NCBI GenBank assembly: GCA_006352455.1
Contig: VANL01000028.1
Span: 42,436-106,435 of the forward strand
Length of the DNA stretch: 64,000 bases
Reading direction: 5' to 3'
Source: Brachionus sp. 'Tiscar'
Lineage: Eukaryota; Rotifera; Eurotatoria; Ploima; Brachionidae
Under the pieces are notes generated by a model that was not told where the DNA came from, did not search any database, and saw nothing but the letters and a program-made list of their open reading frames with translations. How positions within the stretch are numbered: the first letter of the stretch is position 1; each line of letters begins with the position of its first letter. Both the position numbers and the translations under genes were made by a program. Of the stretch, positions 12,531 through 25,597 are shown one piece after another.

Positions 12531-13225
12531 AATAAAAAAAAAACAGTAAAAAACACAGGATGACTTTTCTTAAGGTCTTAGCTATTTATTAAAAAACTAT
12601 CGAATTCCAATATTCATCATATAATAGTAATTCGCTGAATTTAATCATTCCATTTTAATAATTTACAGTTTTTCGTGGTGAACAAAAAATCAAGCATTAT
12701 CAGTATATGATTTCTATATTTTAGAACAAAATTCAGATAACATTTTTTTTCCATTAGCTAAAATAATACAACAATGTCACACTGAGCATTGCCACTTGCA
12801 TGTATTAGATTCTTGTGCCAAAAGATCATTATACTGATTTTGATTTGAAGTAGACATAGAATATGATTAAAGCTATTTTTTAATTTATCTTTTTAAAAAT
12901 TTTTCAAAAAAATCTTAAAAACATACACTGTTTCAAAACACTATTTTCACTAATAAGCTTTTTTTATTTTAAGATTTTAAGAATTCACTTGAAACTTCAA
13001 AGTTTAGGTCTGTCCACTTAATTTTTAGATACTGCTTGGCTTATTTGTCCCAGCATAAGTGTTTAGACTTCTAAATGTTAAATTAATTCAGACCTAGAAA
13101 TATATAGATGAAAAATTGAGAATAATTTAATTTATACTTATCTTGTGTATATACTGAATAAAAAAATATATTCCAGTAAAAATTTAAAACTAATAACTTA
13201 GAATAGTTTATAATTTATCTTTTAA
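12531..13225. other. Intergenic gap upstream of SETD2
   Basis: AT-rich sequence with no supported gene; it presumably holds the SETD2 promoter and 5' UTR. An in-frame TAA directly precedes the SETD2 start codon. Confidence 0.5.
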
Positions 13226-16200
13226 ATGGGTGATCCTGAAAGGTCTAGATCAAATTCTTCTGATGATGAAGTCGAAGCATACTTCAAAGATCTCAACAAG
13301 CTATTGCAATCTAAAGTCTGCCTCATTGAAAAGAAAATATCTGATATAAATGAAATAAATGGTGATATTTTTAATCTAAATTCATTAGATGCCACTGATT
13401 ACCTGATAGATATAAATGATTCTAATAATAAAAGTAACAGTATCAAAAAAAAACGTAAAAAATCTAAAAAAAGAAAAACTAGCCGCAGAGAACGACGAAG
13501 ATCAAGCAGACGCTCAGCTTCAACTCTTAGTTCAAAAAGTTTGCCCAAAGAAAAAATAGAGAATTGTTACAAATTAGCTAAAAAAAATTCTGAAATAAAA
13601 ATTGAACAAAATACCATTAAATTTGATATCGATGATTCCCAAAAGGCAAATGTAGATAAGCCAACTAAACGAACAAGCCTGGAAAATCGACTTGAATTGT
13701 TTACCTTTCCTCACACAGACAAAAATCCGATGGATTCGAACGAATTCAAAAAAGCTCAAGCAAACTCTTTAATAAACGCATTTTGTAACAAAACGATCTA
13801 TAAAAATTTTCAAAATTCATTTGAAAAATATAATTATATAAAACAGTATGACAATAGACCTATTCAAAGATTTGTTGAGGTCGACTCTATGAAAGAAATC
13901 AATCATGGAGATATTCAATTAGGTAATCTAGACAAAGAACATTTTAGCGACAAAAAAAGTCTTCTAGATTTAGAAAAATTTGGAAAAAAAGAATCAAATT
14001 TAATAAAAAATCAAATTGATCAGACTGTATCTAGTTTAAATAAATGTTTAGATCAAAAGAAAAATAACAAAAATTTTCAAGATACTCTGTCCAACGAATA
14101 TTCAGAAGACCAGCACGTCTTGGAAGAGCTGATAAATAAAAATTTGGATGAAGTAAATAACAAACAAATCATGTAAGTATTTTTATTAGTAAAATTTTTA
14201 GAGTATTGAATATTTTAATTAACTTTTACCATAAATAAACAAAAAATCAATTTTATAAGTAAGTTTAATAATTGATTTCTAATTTGAAACCATTTTTTTA
14301 AATCTGATTTGATTAAATATATAGCTATTTTATATATTGTATTTAGCCAGTTTGGAATTTTTTTCAAATTTAAGAAATATTCAAACAAAAAAAATTATTC
14401 CAATTGTTGAAATTTTGAGAAGAAATTTAAATATATTATAATTATTTTAATAAAATATCATTGACAAGAATACGTTGTAAGCAAATTAAAGTGGTTTAAA
14501 ACTATTTGAAGAAATTTTTACTTACTTGCTTTCCATTAGTGTGTTCCAAAAGAAAAAATGTATAAAGTAAGAAACTTAATTGAATTTGAAGCAAAAAAAA
14601 ATATTATATGCATTTTTATGGGCCTATTGGTACTTAAACTTAAGCATATCACAGGAAAAATATTTTAAAATTTTTGTAAAAGATCTTCTCATCTGATACA
14701 TACTTAAGTTTCTGTAAAATCTCTTTAAGTGTGAAAATCACTATATGTTTTAGCAAATCAAAGAATTGTTTACATTCTAATAACTGTTTTCATAAAAATT
14801 TAAATAAAAAGATGTTAGATATGAAATGCAATTTTATTGACTAAACTTAAAACCGGTGGGAAAATTAAAATATTGAATGGGGGAAAATATGGAAAAATAA
14901 ATTTTTTTCTTAAATTAAAATTTTTAAATTGACACCATGAAATGAAGCAATTTTCTTTGATTTTTTTTTTCAAAAATAGAACAAAAAATATTAGAAATAT
15001 TAAAAAATTTAAAATTAACTATAGAACAAGAGATTTTATTTAAAAAAAATTTAAGCGATAAAGATGACACAGTCAAAACAAAGTTTTCAAATGATGATGA
15101 TTTAGAAACGCTACGAAATAAATTCAGAGAACAACTAGTAGAGAGACTATTTGACAAGAATGATAGGAAACTTTTGGAAAAAATTAGAAAAGAAAAAACT
15201 CTTTCTTACGAAGATCGAACATGTTTGTTTTATTTTAAGTATTTTTTTAAAAATTATTGACAATTTAAAAATCAAGACACCAGTTGTGAATCAGATTTAA
15301 GTCCAGTAGATAGCAAAAAATCCGACAAAAAACGAAAAAGAAAAAGAAATGAAAAGTTAAATAAAAAATCAGAGCGAAAATATGGTAATAATAGAGAAAA
15401 GAAAAAATGTCTTACTGACGATGAAGATGATAATGATGAAATTAGTGATGACGATTTACTTGAAAATTTTGATCAAATAGAAAGTAGTTTAGTAAGACGT
15501 AGTGATCGGATAAAAGTAATAAAAACCAAACGAGAAGTCACCAAAGAGCAAAAAATAGCAGAAAAAATGAAAAAATTATCTTACTCAAGTGACTTGAACA
15601 AATTACAAGACGATTTTGGTTCCAAAGATGCATCAATTAATTTAATTGATTCTAATCAAGACAATTTTGAGTCTAAAGCCTCAATAAGTGTTAACGATTC
15701 GAATGCAGAGCAGCTTTGTGATACATTTGAATGGCCATCAAATTTAGGAAAAATTGATGAAAACATCTATTTGAATAAAAAGTTAAAATTTAATATTAAT
15801 TTTTAAAAGTAAATAAGATTTGACTTTTAAGATACAATAATAAAGATAAAGAATCAAAAAACATGATTTGTGATTGTACGTACAGTGAACAGGAAAGACA
15901 AATGGGCATAGTGGCCTGCGGAGTAGACTGCTTAAATCGCATGCTTTTGATTGAATGTGGAAGCAGGTAATTAATTAATTTATGTGTAAAAAAAGATTTG
16001 TTAATCTGAATTTTTTGAAAAGAATATTTAAAAAAATATATTAAAGTAAACAAAACTAAGGCTATTTAAAATTTTCGATTTTTTAAAGAAATACTTTTAA
16101 AATTAAAAAAATTTTAATTAAAGTTATTCAGTTATCTTTGTATTTTTTTGTATTTTAATCTTATTTAATTTTAGTTTAAAGCAACTAGCTATTAACTTTA

Positions 16201-19200
16201 GCAATTTACTAGCAGTCTTTGAAAATTTTCATTTTTAATTTAATTTAAAATTTAATTAGATGTCCTTGTGGTGAATATTGTACAAATAAAAACTTCAAAA
16301 CTAAAAACAATGCCAAAATTCTTCCATTTAAAACAGAGAACAAAGGCTGGGGTTTAAAAGCAGTAAATGATTTAAAATCGTAATTAAACCAAAATCCGTA
16401 AAATAAAAAAATTAATTTAGAATATTTTTTTTCTAGAGAGTCTTTTCTTATTGAATATGTTGGTGAAGTAATTGATTTAAAAGAGTTTAAAGAACGCTGT
16501 GAAAACTATTCGGAACAAAATAATGAGCATTTCTATTTTATGGCCCTTCAAAACGACATTTTTATTGATGCGACAAAAAAAGGAAATATAAGTAGATTTT
16601 TTAATCATAGTTGTGATCCTAATTGCGAAACGCAAAAATGGACAGTGAATGGTGAGTTGAGAATTGGGTTTTTTACACGTCGACCGGTAAAGGCAAACGA
16701 AGAACTCACATTTGATTATCAATTTCAAACAGTTGGCAAGAAGCAACAAAAATGTTATTGTGGAAGTGAGAAATGTCGTGGATATTTGGGCGCTTCTTCT
16801 AACAGTCAATTGAATACTATTTGGGAAAGTGATAGTGAATTTGAAAGTTCATCATCAGAATTGTCTATTAGTGAAGACCAAAATGAGAGTGAGTCGGAAA
16901 ATAAAGAAAATAAAAAGATAAAAAGAATAGCAACCAAAAATTTTAAGCCGAATAAAGATCGTGAAGTAATTATCTTTAAATATTTGTTTATTTTTAAGCA
17001 ATTTATTTACTTTTTAATTAAATAGCTAAGTAGACAAATAAAAAGTATACGTTCATTATCTAACAAAGAAAACGTTTTAAAATTGTGTCAGCTCATGTTC
17101 AGGACAGAGAGCTTAGATCTTCGTTTGGAAATTTTAAATCTTTTATTGGTAAATTAAAAAAAAACAAAAAAAAACACTTTTTTAAATAACATTCTTCTTT
17201 TTTTAATAGAATACAGAGGCTGAGATTAGCCTTAGGCTTTTTATGGATTATCATGGTCTCAAATTATTGTGGGGTTGGATGATTGATTCAGATAACAAAT
17301 TGGATACAATTGAACATTTAGAATTTAAAATAAAAGTAAGAATTAGTTTTTAATATTTATTTAAGATTGATTAAAAATTAAGAATTGCTTATAAACAAAT
17401 TTTTAAATTTTTAATATCCTAAGAATGTTTCATTATTATTATAATTGAATTGATTTTAATAATCAAAATGAGGAATTTTTTTAAAAAATGAAAAAAATAA
17501 AGTTTATCGAAGTTTTTAATCAAAATGTGTATGAGTATCAGTCATACTTTCAAAAAAAATATGACAAAAAAAAACTTTATTTTTTTGAATTTTTTTTAAA
17601 AAATGTCTCATTTTGAACTATTTTTTTTAAGAGAAATAATAGAGAAAATAAAAAGTAAAACCAAGTTGTTCCAAATTTTCGCAAGTTTCAGAATTCGCAA
17701 AAATAATCAAGGGTTATGGTGGTCCCCTGGGACAAAATACAAATAAACAAAAAAAACGTGTTAAATTTGAGCTTTTTTTGAAAAAATTTCTAAGATGAAT
17801 TTTTTATGAAAGATAAAAATATCATTTTCTAGTAGAAAATTTTACGTTCTGGTGATATGGTGATATGTGATTTTAACATGTTTTATATATTTTTGGTGAA
17901 GATATATGCATCTATTCTTAGTATTTTGGCAAATTAATGAAACCTTTGAGCCCATCCAAGCGAAAAAAATATTTTTTCGACCTCCCCTAAAATTTTGGCT
18001 CTTTGAGGTTTTCACATATGCAAATTACTAATCCTAAGATAGCGTGGACGTTTTGCATTTCCTGAACCTTAATTTTTAATTTTTTTTAGTTTACTAATGT
18101 TTTTTTTACTATTACTGAAGAAATTTAAATAAAAAGATTATATTATTTAATTTTTTAAAAAAAAATATTTTGAATTTCTAGAAAAAAAAGAGGCCCTCAG
18201 ACCGACTGCCAGACCTTTCCAACAAGTCATATCCGGCAATTTTATTCAAATGAAATATTATTGTTAATTTTCAATGATTAAAATTTTTGGTATTTAGCAT
18301 AATTATTATTATTGATTAAAATGATCTCAGTACAAACACGACTTTTGTAATACCCTAGTAACTCTTGTTCAATTAAGTATTTTACTAATATCTGAATTCA
18401 TAAATCAGGGCACAGCTCCGACACGGTTTATCTAACTCTTTAAATAAAAATAATTGTGTTGCTTCATTTAGTTAAAATTGTCGGATATGACTTATCGGAA
18501 AGATCTGACTACACTGTGGTCTTTGAGTGTTAAACAAATGATTTTTTTTTATTTCATTTAATTAATCGATTGTTGAATAATAAAGAAAAAATTATTTATC
18601 TTAAAATTAAAATGTAGGAAGAATATTTTTAAAGTAGTAATTCAAATTAATTAATTTATTTTTAAGTTTTAATTATTCGGCAATTAAGGTTCGGGGATTC
18701 AGCCTGAATTTTCTCAAGAATGAGAATAAGTAAAACTATAAAATCATCAATAATTGCTTCTGGTAAATACTTTTTCTGGTGTTAAAAATCAACATAATTT
18801 TACTAGAAATTCAAATACTAAATAATCATAAAAATTTAATTTTTTTTATAATTTAAAGCTTATTAAAATTGAATCCAAAAATTTATCCGAACTTAGATGC
18901 AATTTTATCAGATAATTGAATATTGTGTCTACTTTTAAAACAAAGATAAAATTTTTAAGTAAATTCTTTTTAGGAAAATTAAGAAATTTTTCTTTTTTTA
19001 AATTTTTTTAGTGGAAGAATCAGAAAAATAAGTTAGAAAATAATAAATTGTATTTGAATTTTAATTTCTCTTAATAAAATATATATTTCATTGAAATTAG
19101 TAATTAATTGCTATATAAAAAAAAAGTAAATCCAGCAAAAATTTTTTTAACACTCAAAAACCGGGTTTTTTCAACCCTTTGTGTCATTTCTTATGTTTGT

Positions 19201-21193
19201 TTTTATTCCATGAAAATAACAAAAATTAAATTTTTTTTATTATTTATTTATTTTAGAATTTTGATTAAAAAAAAATTTTCAACAATGATTAAAATTTATT
19301 TAACTAAAAACAAAGAAAAGATGTAGAATATAGAGCCTAAAACCCGTCTGGTTTTTGAATGTTAAATTCATTGGTATGCAGATAACATATATGAAATTGA
19401 CAATTACAAATAAACATAAAATTCTTTACCAAATTTTAAATTAGTTCATACAAAATGAATATTAAATAATTGAATACTGATTTGATTTTTTTAAAGATTT
19501 TGGAAGTTTTATCAAAATTGCCAATTAAAAATAGAACTATATTAGAGGAATGCAAGCTATTGGTATTAGTTAAGAAATGGTCTGATTTTGGATTTCGACC
19601 AAATTTCGATATTCAACCATCAAACATTAATAATCAAGAGCTTGACACAAAAACTTGGATAGAAGAACTTTTAAACAGTGTAGTGGACGTGGTTTTTGAG
19701 GATTCAGAGCGAAAAAATGATCAAGATTATCAAAATTTTTGTTCATGCTTTTCCAAAATAAAATCAAAAGCCGAAAATCTTTACTTTGAATGGAGTAATT
19801 TGAAAGTAGCATTTAAAATACCCAAAAAACAACAAATAGAAGAACGAAAAGAACACGAAAGAGAAGTTAATGAATTATTCAAAGAAGACCAGGAAAAGCC
19901 GGCAAATTTCCAACCTTCTCAGAATAATTCATCATTTCACCCACGATTTTCTAATAAATGGAACAATCGTTACAAAGGTTTTTTAGATTTAAATAAAAAA
20001 AAAAAATTTAAATTCATCTATTTTTTCTTCTAGGCTTTAACAAATTTTATCGTTCAAAGCCTTACTACAAGTCACGATATTTTTGGTCAGCTAATAATCA
20101 TAATATGTCAGAAATGAGTAAAGAGCAAAGGCGAAAAATGTTTGAGGAAAAAGTAAGACTTGAGGAGGAAAAAGCAGCTGCTGAAGCTGCAGCCAAGATG
20201 GAAGAACAAGAAAAGATTCCTTATCAAAATGCAAGTTTAAAATGGATATTTGATTCTAGAATAAACCAATGGATCCAATATCCAGTGCCAAATTTTCCTT
20301 CTAATATACCAACTTTGTCCAATTCAATATTCAGCCCTGTGATTAGCTCGATTCAGAATACATTTCTACCGGTTCCCCCACCTCCACCTCCGCCTCCTCA
20401 ACCTCCTGTTGAAACAAGTCCTTTTACAAAAATAGACCTTACTGATTCAAATTTGAAAAATTTACAACAAGCCATTCTTCAAATAGCTCATTCAACCCAA
20501 GAAATAAACAAAAAAATACAGCGAAACTCAATAAAATTGCCTAATAGCAATACATCTAAAACAAAATCTTTGTCATCCATAGCAGCAAAACTACCTCCAG
20601 GATGGAAATGCAAACGCAACAAAAAAGGCATGATTTACTACTATAACATTAAGACTAAGAAGACTCAGTGGAACTTTCCAAAATTAACTAAAACAGTGAC
20701 CAACAAGCAAAAATCAAATCAGAATGAGGATAAACTTGACCAAGAGGATAATTTAACTGAAAATAAAGATGATAAGTTGGGTAATGTTAAATTATCACCG
20801 GCTATTACAAGCACAACTGTCGAAAAAAGTGAGAACGATATCAGTAAATCAGTGAATAGTGAAGCATCAACAAGTGGCTTGGTAACTGCATCAAATAATA
20901 GTTTTAAAGCGTATAGAGATCAGTTTAGAGAAAAATTGAGCAAATTAATAATAAAAATTTTGCAACCATTTTTGTGCAAAGACTGTAAATACGGCCATAT
21001 AAGAAATAATGACGATTTCAAGCATTTGGCTCGAAAATTCACTCATACAATTATGGAAAAAGAAATTAGTAGAGCAACTAATTTAGAAGGATTGGATCTT
21101 GACAAACGAATTAAGCTAAAAGCCAAAGATTATATTTGCAAATACATGCAAAAGTTCAAAGATGGATATTCAAAAAATGCTGATGATTCTTAA
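13226..21193 (+). CDS. SETD2: Histone H3 lysine-36 methyltransferase SETD2, ten exons
   Basis: Trimethylates H3K36 during elongation by RNA polymerase II. Exons: 13226-14172, 15056-15238, 15284-15781, 15832-15966, 16260-16379, 16437-16965, 17026-17148, 17210-17335, 19497-19977, 20034-21193; joined frame 1433 residues. Order: Lys/Ser-rich disordered N terminus; AWS domain (CDCTYSEQE, CGVDCLNRMLLIECG, ~550-590); SET (GWGLKA, YVGEVIDLKEF, FFNHSCDPNC ~685, FDYQF); post-SET (CYCGSEKCRG); a region with LCQLMFRTESLDLRL and YHGLKLLWGWM; a proline run; WW domain (LPPGWKCKRNKKGMIYYY, ~1234-1265); C-terminal SRI domain that binds phosphorylated Pol II tail (~1344-1425). An in-frame TAA just before the ATG fixes the start. 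Exon 2 is uncertain: the strong acceptor at 14979 breaks frame, whereas 15055 keeps it. Intron 8 (2.2 kb) holds three MITEs. AATAAA follows near 21284. Confidence 0.88.
17464..17615. mobile_element. Short inverted-repeat element (MITE) in SETD2 intron 8
   Basis: A 152-bp element. About 43 bp at the left end (CAAAATGAGGAATTTTTT onward to AAATAAAGTTT) is the near-perfect complement of the right end (AAACTTTATTTTTTTG... to GTCTCATTTTG). No coding capacity. Target duplication not evident. Confidence 0.6.
18190..18529. mobile_element. Second MITE in SETD2 intron 8, long inverted repeats
   Basis: About 340 bp with imperfect terminal inverted repeats of roughly 65 bp, containing CTTTCC..AAGTCATATCCGRCAATTTT on the left and its complement on the right. 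The right end is ..GGTCTTTGAGTG followed by TTAA (18530-18533), like the piggyBac-type ends at 5936 and 19151. The left TTAA is not visible, so that border is approximate. Confidence 0.55.
19151..19361. mobile_element. piggyBac-type MITE flanked by TTAA in SETD2 intron 8
   Basis: A 211-bp element between TTAA at 19147-19150 and TTAA at 19362-19365. Its ends CACTCAAAAACC and GGTTTTTGAATG are inverted with one mismatch. Sub-terminal CCGGGTTTTTTCAACCC mirrors the CCC/GGG hairpin of the 5936-6151 element, so they are relatives. The open frame inside (19108-19326) is low-complexity and not a gene. Confidence 0.7.
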
Positions 21194-23162
21194 AAATTCA
21201 ATACAGTAATAAAATTAGATTTGTTTTTAAATGATTACAATTATTGTTTAAATTATGTTTTAAATTTATGTAAATGCTATACAATAAAATTTTTTTAGCT
21301 TATTTTTTTTTTAGCTTCACGCGGTTTAAAAAATGTAACATTGTTTAATTAAGAACCTATTCTCGTAAAAGACCACCTTTAATTTTCAAAATTTGAATAC
21401 GAAATATTCATTTTTGCAAATAAAATCCAAATTTTTAAAGCAAACAATATGGCTGTTTTTCAATTCATAAAATTATAAAACAAAGTCTTTTATTTATGAA
21501 TTCTGTGAGGTAAAGCAATATACTTAAAAGAAACTATAATTAAGACAAGTTTTAAAATTAAAAAATTAGATTTTTTTCTTAAAAATATAAAGTCTAAATT
21601 TAAATTAAAATAATTTTTTTTTTGACTTTTTGATAGTTAATAAAAATTTAAGTTTATTATCAGTTTAAAATGATGATTTCTATTCGAAGTTTTCATCATC
21701 AAAATTATTTAGTAAATTAGTTTAAATTTAATTTTAGAGATAAACTTAATTCTTATATCAATTTTTTTAAACAGTTATAAAAGTTTAATTTTTTAGAATT
21801 ATTGGCTAAATTATAATGAATTTAATCGATTTAGTAATGATAATTAATTAAAAGAAATGAATAATAATTTAGTTAATTTTTTTCTCTGAAGCAAAATGTA
21901 ACTTAATAAATTTTATTTATTTATAGTTAAAGCAAATTAGAGTATTTGTACCTTTAAGGCTGGAATTAAATTTTTTTTAAATTTTAAACTGAATAATGTT
22001 CAGCAGAGAATGGACAATAAAAAGTGAAAATTTGTTTAAAAAAAATTCTTTTTCCAACAAAAAAATTATTTGAATTAAAAAATTTACTCTACTTGGTATA
22101 ACTTTGACGATTTTACAATAAACAAGGTAAATTATTTTTTGAATTAGTAATTGTGTATTTTTCAGATTTTTATAAGCTTGTTTATATGGCAAGAATTCTC
22201 TTAACACCAAAATATATTAAACGACAAATAATTCTAATTTTTTTTTTCAATTAAAATTTGGAAAAAAAATTTAGCTAATCTTGAGTTTTCTTTAAGACGG
22301 AATGCTTTTGATTTAAATAATTTCTGGTAAATCTAATAACTTTTTTGAAAAAACTAAAATTAAAAAATCAAAATGCATTATCTATTTTAAAATGATTTAA
22401 GAAATATGGATTTAAGTTTAGATTCATATTGAACATCTTATCTTATATAATACAATTCCAAAAATATCAATTTAAATGGTAAATATAATAGCAGAATAAT
22501 ATTTTAAATGTTAAATCAATTACTTAGCAAGTATTTAAGAAACTTTTTTTTCTAAATTATGCAAAAACAAGTGAAAATAGGAACATTATACAAAAAAGAT
22601 AGATCAATAAAATAGAATAAATGTTTTAAATTAATTTTATGATTATGTAAGCTTTGTTGGTAGAATACTCAAAGGTAAAACAACACTCATAATTTATTTT
22701 AAAAAGCCTTTTTAAACTTTGATTTAGAAAAAAATAATTCACTTTATATTTGTTAAAGATAGACATATTTAAATATATTAATTAATTATATTTTCAAGAA
22801 AAAAGATTTTATGTGCCAAATCAACCATGTTTTACATTTCGACTCTTATTTTTCTATACATAAATTTTCTATTAAATAAAAACTTTGATTAATCAAATTA
22901 TTTAAATAAAATAAAAGTTTTCATTTTTTTTATTCAACAATAACAACAAACAATCTATCCTGAACGAAAATATCTACATTTTTTCTATTTTTATAATTTT
23001 TGGAATTCTTCAACTTTCAAAGAGCTTTTAATTCATTACAAAGTGTTTACTTTTTCTTTGACTCAACTACATTTTAGTTGATATTTAAATCGGATTAAAA
23101 AAAAAATGATTTAAATAGATTGTTGTCACATTAGTTTTTTTTTTATCCAAGTCAATCACAAT
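21194..23162. other. AT-rich intergenic gap
   Basis: After the SETD2 polyadenylation signal, nearly 2 kb of A/T-dominated sequence without a supported feature. Open frames here are low-complexity and have no family resemblance. Confidence 0.6.
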
Positions 23163-24079
23163 ATGCGGCATTTTTTAATTTTTGTTATATTCGTTGCATA
23201 TCTTAAAGGTAAGCTATGCGAATAAATTATATAATAACTAAATTATTTTTGTCTGTAGAGATTAAGAGCGATTCATGTACTTCGTACTCTGTAAAAACCC
23301 AGAGCTATCATGTTATCCCGTGTAATGATCCAGGATCATTTTGTTGCGGTGAATGCTGGAATCGCTATTGCTGCAGTTTTGGTACAAAAAAGCTTGATCA
23401 GTCTCAATGTGGAAAAGAAAGTGAACAAGTTCAGCCAGCTCCATCAGTGCCCATAAAATCCGAAACAGCTTCAGTATCCGCATCCAATTCTCAATGTTTT
23501 GGATTTCTTTTCCCATGTCACTCTTATCTTCTGTAAAAATAAAAAGAAACTAAAATTTATTTAAAAGTAAAATTTCATATTTAATTTATTTTGAAATAAA
23601 AAAAAGATTCTTATTGGGGCTATTGATATCACTTTTGCTGTGTTGCTGCATTCCGCTTATGTGCTGTTTATGCTGTAGAGATTGCTTTAGAGGTAAATTT
23701 TGAATAAGCTTTTTTGTCAACTTAAAAATATTGTATGTTCAAGTGTGCGGATTTGGAGGCTCTAAGAATGCTAGTGGAGCAGATGTAGCTCAACCAGCTT
23801 ATGGAAACTCATTCAGCGATCGAATGCGAAAAAGATTTGACAACTTTTTCGGAAGTTCTTATACTTCTAATCAAAATTACAACGCACAAAACGATTACGT
23901 TACTGTGGCTCAAGATGATTTTTTAAGCACAGAAAAAGTAGTTAGGTTAGCTAATATTTATTTAATAAAAATAATATTAAATTTTTTAATTTTTATCTAT
24001 TAAATTTAGAAATAATAATCAGTCTTCAAATACAGTCGAGTTTCATGAGTTCTCCGAAGTAAGAAGAACATATAATTAG
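23163..24079 (+). CDS. Shisa-like membrane protein 1, five exons
   Basis: Single-pass type I membrane protein of the Shisa family; vertebrate members act on receptor trafficking (Wnt, FGF, glutamate receptors), but no specific role can be inferred here. Exons 23163-23208, 23259-23532, 23607-23692, 23744-23945, 24010-24079; 225 residues. Exon 1 is a signal peptide (MRHFLIFVIFVAYLK). Exon 2 carries the Shisa cysteine module with FCCGECWNRYCCS and the following LDQSQC. Exon 3 is the membrane segment (LLGLLISLLL) followed by a cysteine cluster CCCIPLMCCLCC, likely palmitoylated. The tail has a QPAY motif but no PPxY. Exon phases (1,2,1,2) keep the frame throughout. First of three tandem family members. 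Confidence 0.82.
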
Positions 24080-24506
24080 ACAGACCAAGTGGAAAAATAT
24101 GAGTCTTATTTTAAAATTAGTGTGCGAATATCTGGCCAATAGCTATAAGTAGTACGGTTTGCTTTCTTTATTCAAGCTTAAATTTTGAATAAATATTTTT
24201 CTAAAAATTTTTTTTGTTTTAATCTTTAATTTTTAATAAATCTTAATAGTTAAATTTTAAATTCAAGAAAAATTAAAAGCTAATTTCAACAAGTTTATTT
24301 TTTAATTAAATAAAAAAAGTTTAATTTGTATAAAAGATAAATTAAAATAAAATTCAAAAAAGAATTTTCTAAAGTTTGAAATGTAAAAAAAATATGTTCC
24401 AGTAGATAAAATTTTCTACAGTTATTTAATATCATCTAATATTTGAAAAAATATAAAATAATAGTTTCTTTACAAGTTTTATTTCTCTTAAAATTAAATT
24501 TTATTT

Positions 24507-24900
24507 AAGCTTAAAAAAAAGGCTAATACTTCTTATCCTGAACTTACTGTAACTCATCATGTTGCAGGAAGTTCGAATAAACAAGTCAACGAAATTCTAG
24601 CTGGCAAAGTAACTATCCAGACTATTTCTAGATGGATAAGAGAATATATTCAATTCGGGAAAACTGAACATTCCGTCTCGCCAGGAAAACCAAGATCTGT
24701 TGTAAACCATGTTAATTAAAGAAAAGTTAAACGTCTTTTCAAGGACAACTGCGACTCAAGATTATTGTTGAACAATTTTTATAATTTTATTTGTCACCAA
24801 AATTCACCTGATTTGAAACCATGTGATTTTTATCAATTGAACTCTATTGTGAATAGAAATTGCCATAAAAAAAGTTTCTTTCAATGAGATTAGGGAAGCT
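24507..24900 (+). pseudogene. Tc1/mariner-type transposase relic
   Basis: The plus strand encodes a helix-turn-helix-like stretch (SNKQVNEILAGKVTIQTISR then WIREYIQFGK and PGKPRS). After a stop come KRLFKDN and ICHQNSPDLKPCDFYQLN, which matches the SPDLNP.D....n block near the last catalytic residue of Tc1/mariner transposases. The middle of the protein, including the DD pair, is missing. Terminal repeats were not found. It lies between Shisa-like genes 1 and 2. Confidence 0.6.
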
Positions 24901-25597
24901 GTTAAAAGCTTTTGCTCTCGAGTAGGAAAATTGAGATGCTAGAGGGCATTATATTTTTAGATAATGATATTTTAACGATGAAAAAAAATGTAAATATTTA
25001 TATAATTTTATTTGAATATTAAAGCTTAAACTAGCCTGTATTATTAATTTTCTTAAAGTATACTTTAAAAGGTTTTAATTGATATGTTTTATTGACATAA
25101 TGGGTTCTTTATTAGTCGCTTAATCTCATGGCAGTGCGAATATTGGAGAGTAACTGAGAGTTGCTTTTTAAGAATCAGAGCATTCCACAAACGGTACTGA
25201 CAGAAAATATTACAAATCTTCTTTCCGAATTTATTTATCAAAAGTTTTGGTGAAAAATTTTTGAATTTTAATAAAAAAAAATATTTTTTTGATTTTACAT
25301 GAATTTAATATCACTTAGATGATATAAGACATATGACATAATAATAAAAACGGCTCTAAAGTGTGATCAAATACTTATAGTTGAGAAAAAAAAAATTTTT
25401 CATAGCTATAACCAAAAAGCTGTTATTATTCTAGTAAAAAAATCAATCAATTTAAAATTTTTTTTTATTTTAACTTTAATTGTGATCTTTGAATTTTCGA
25501 AAAATTTAAATCTTAGATAAAAAAAAATAATTGAAAAATTCGTAAAAATCATATATAAAAGCCAAGATTATATTATATATTAGATCACTTTTTTAAC

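Noticed and set aside
21977..22210. 77-codon minus-strand ORF
   Set aside because: AT-driven Leu/Ile/Phe/Lys composition, no family resemblance, no splice context.
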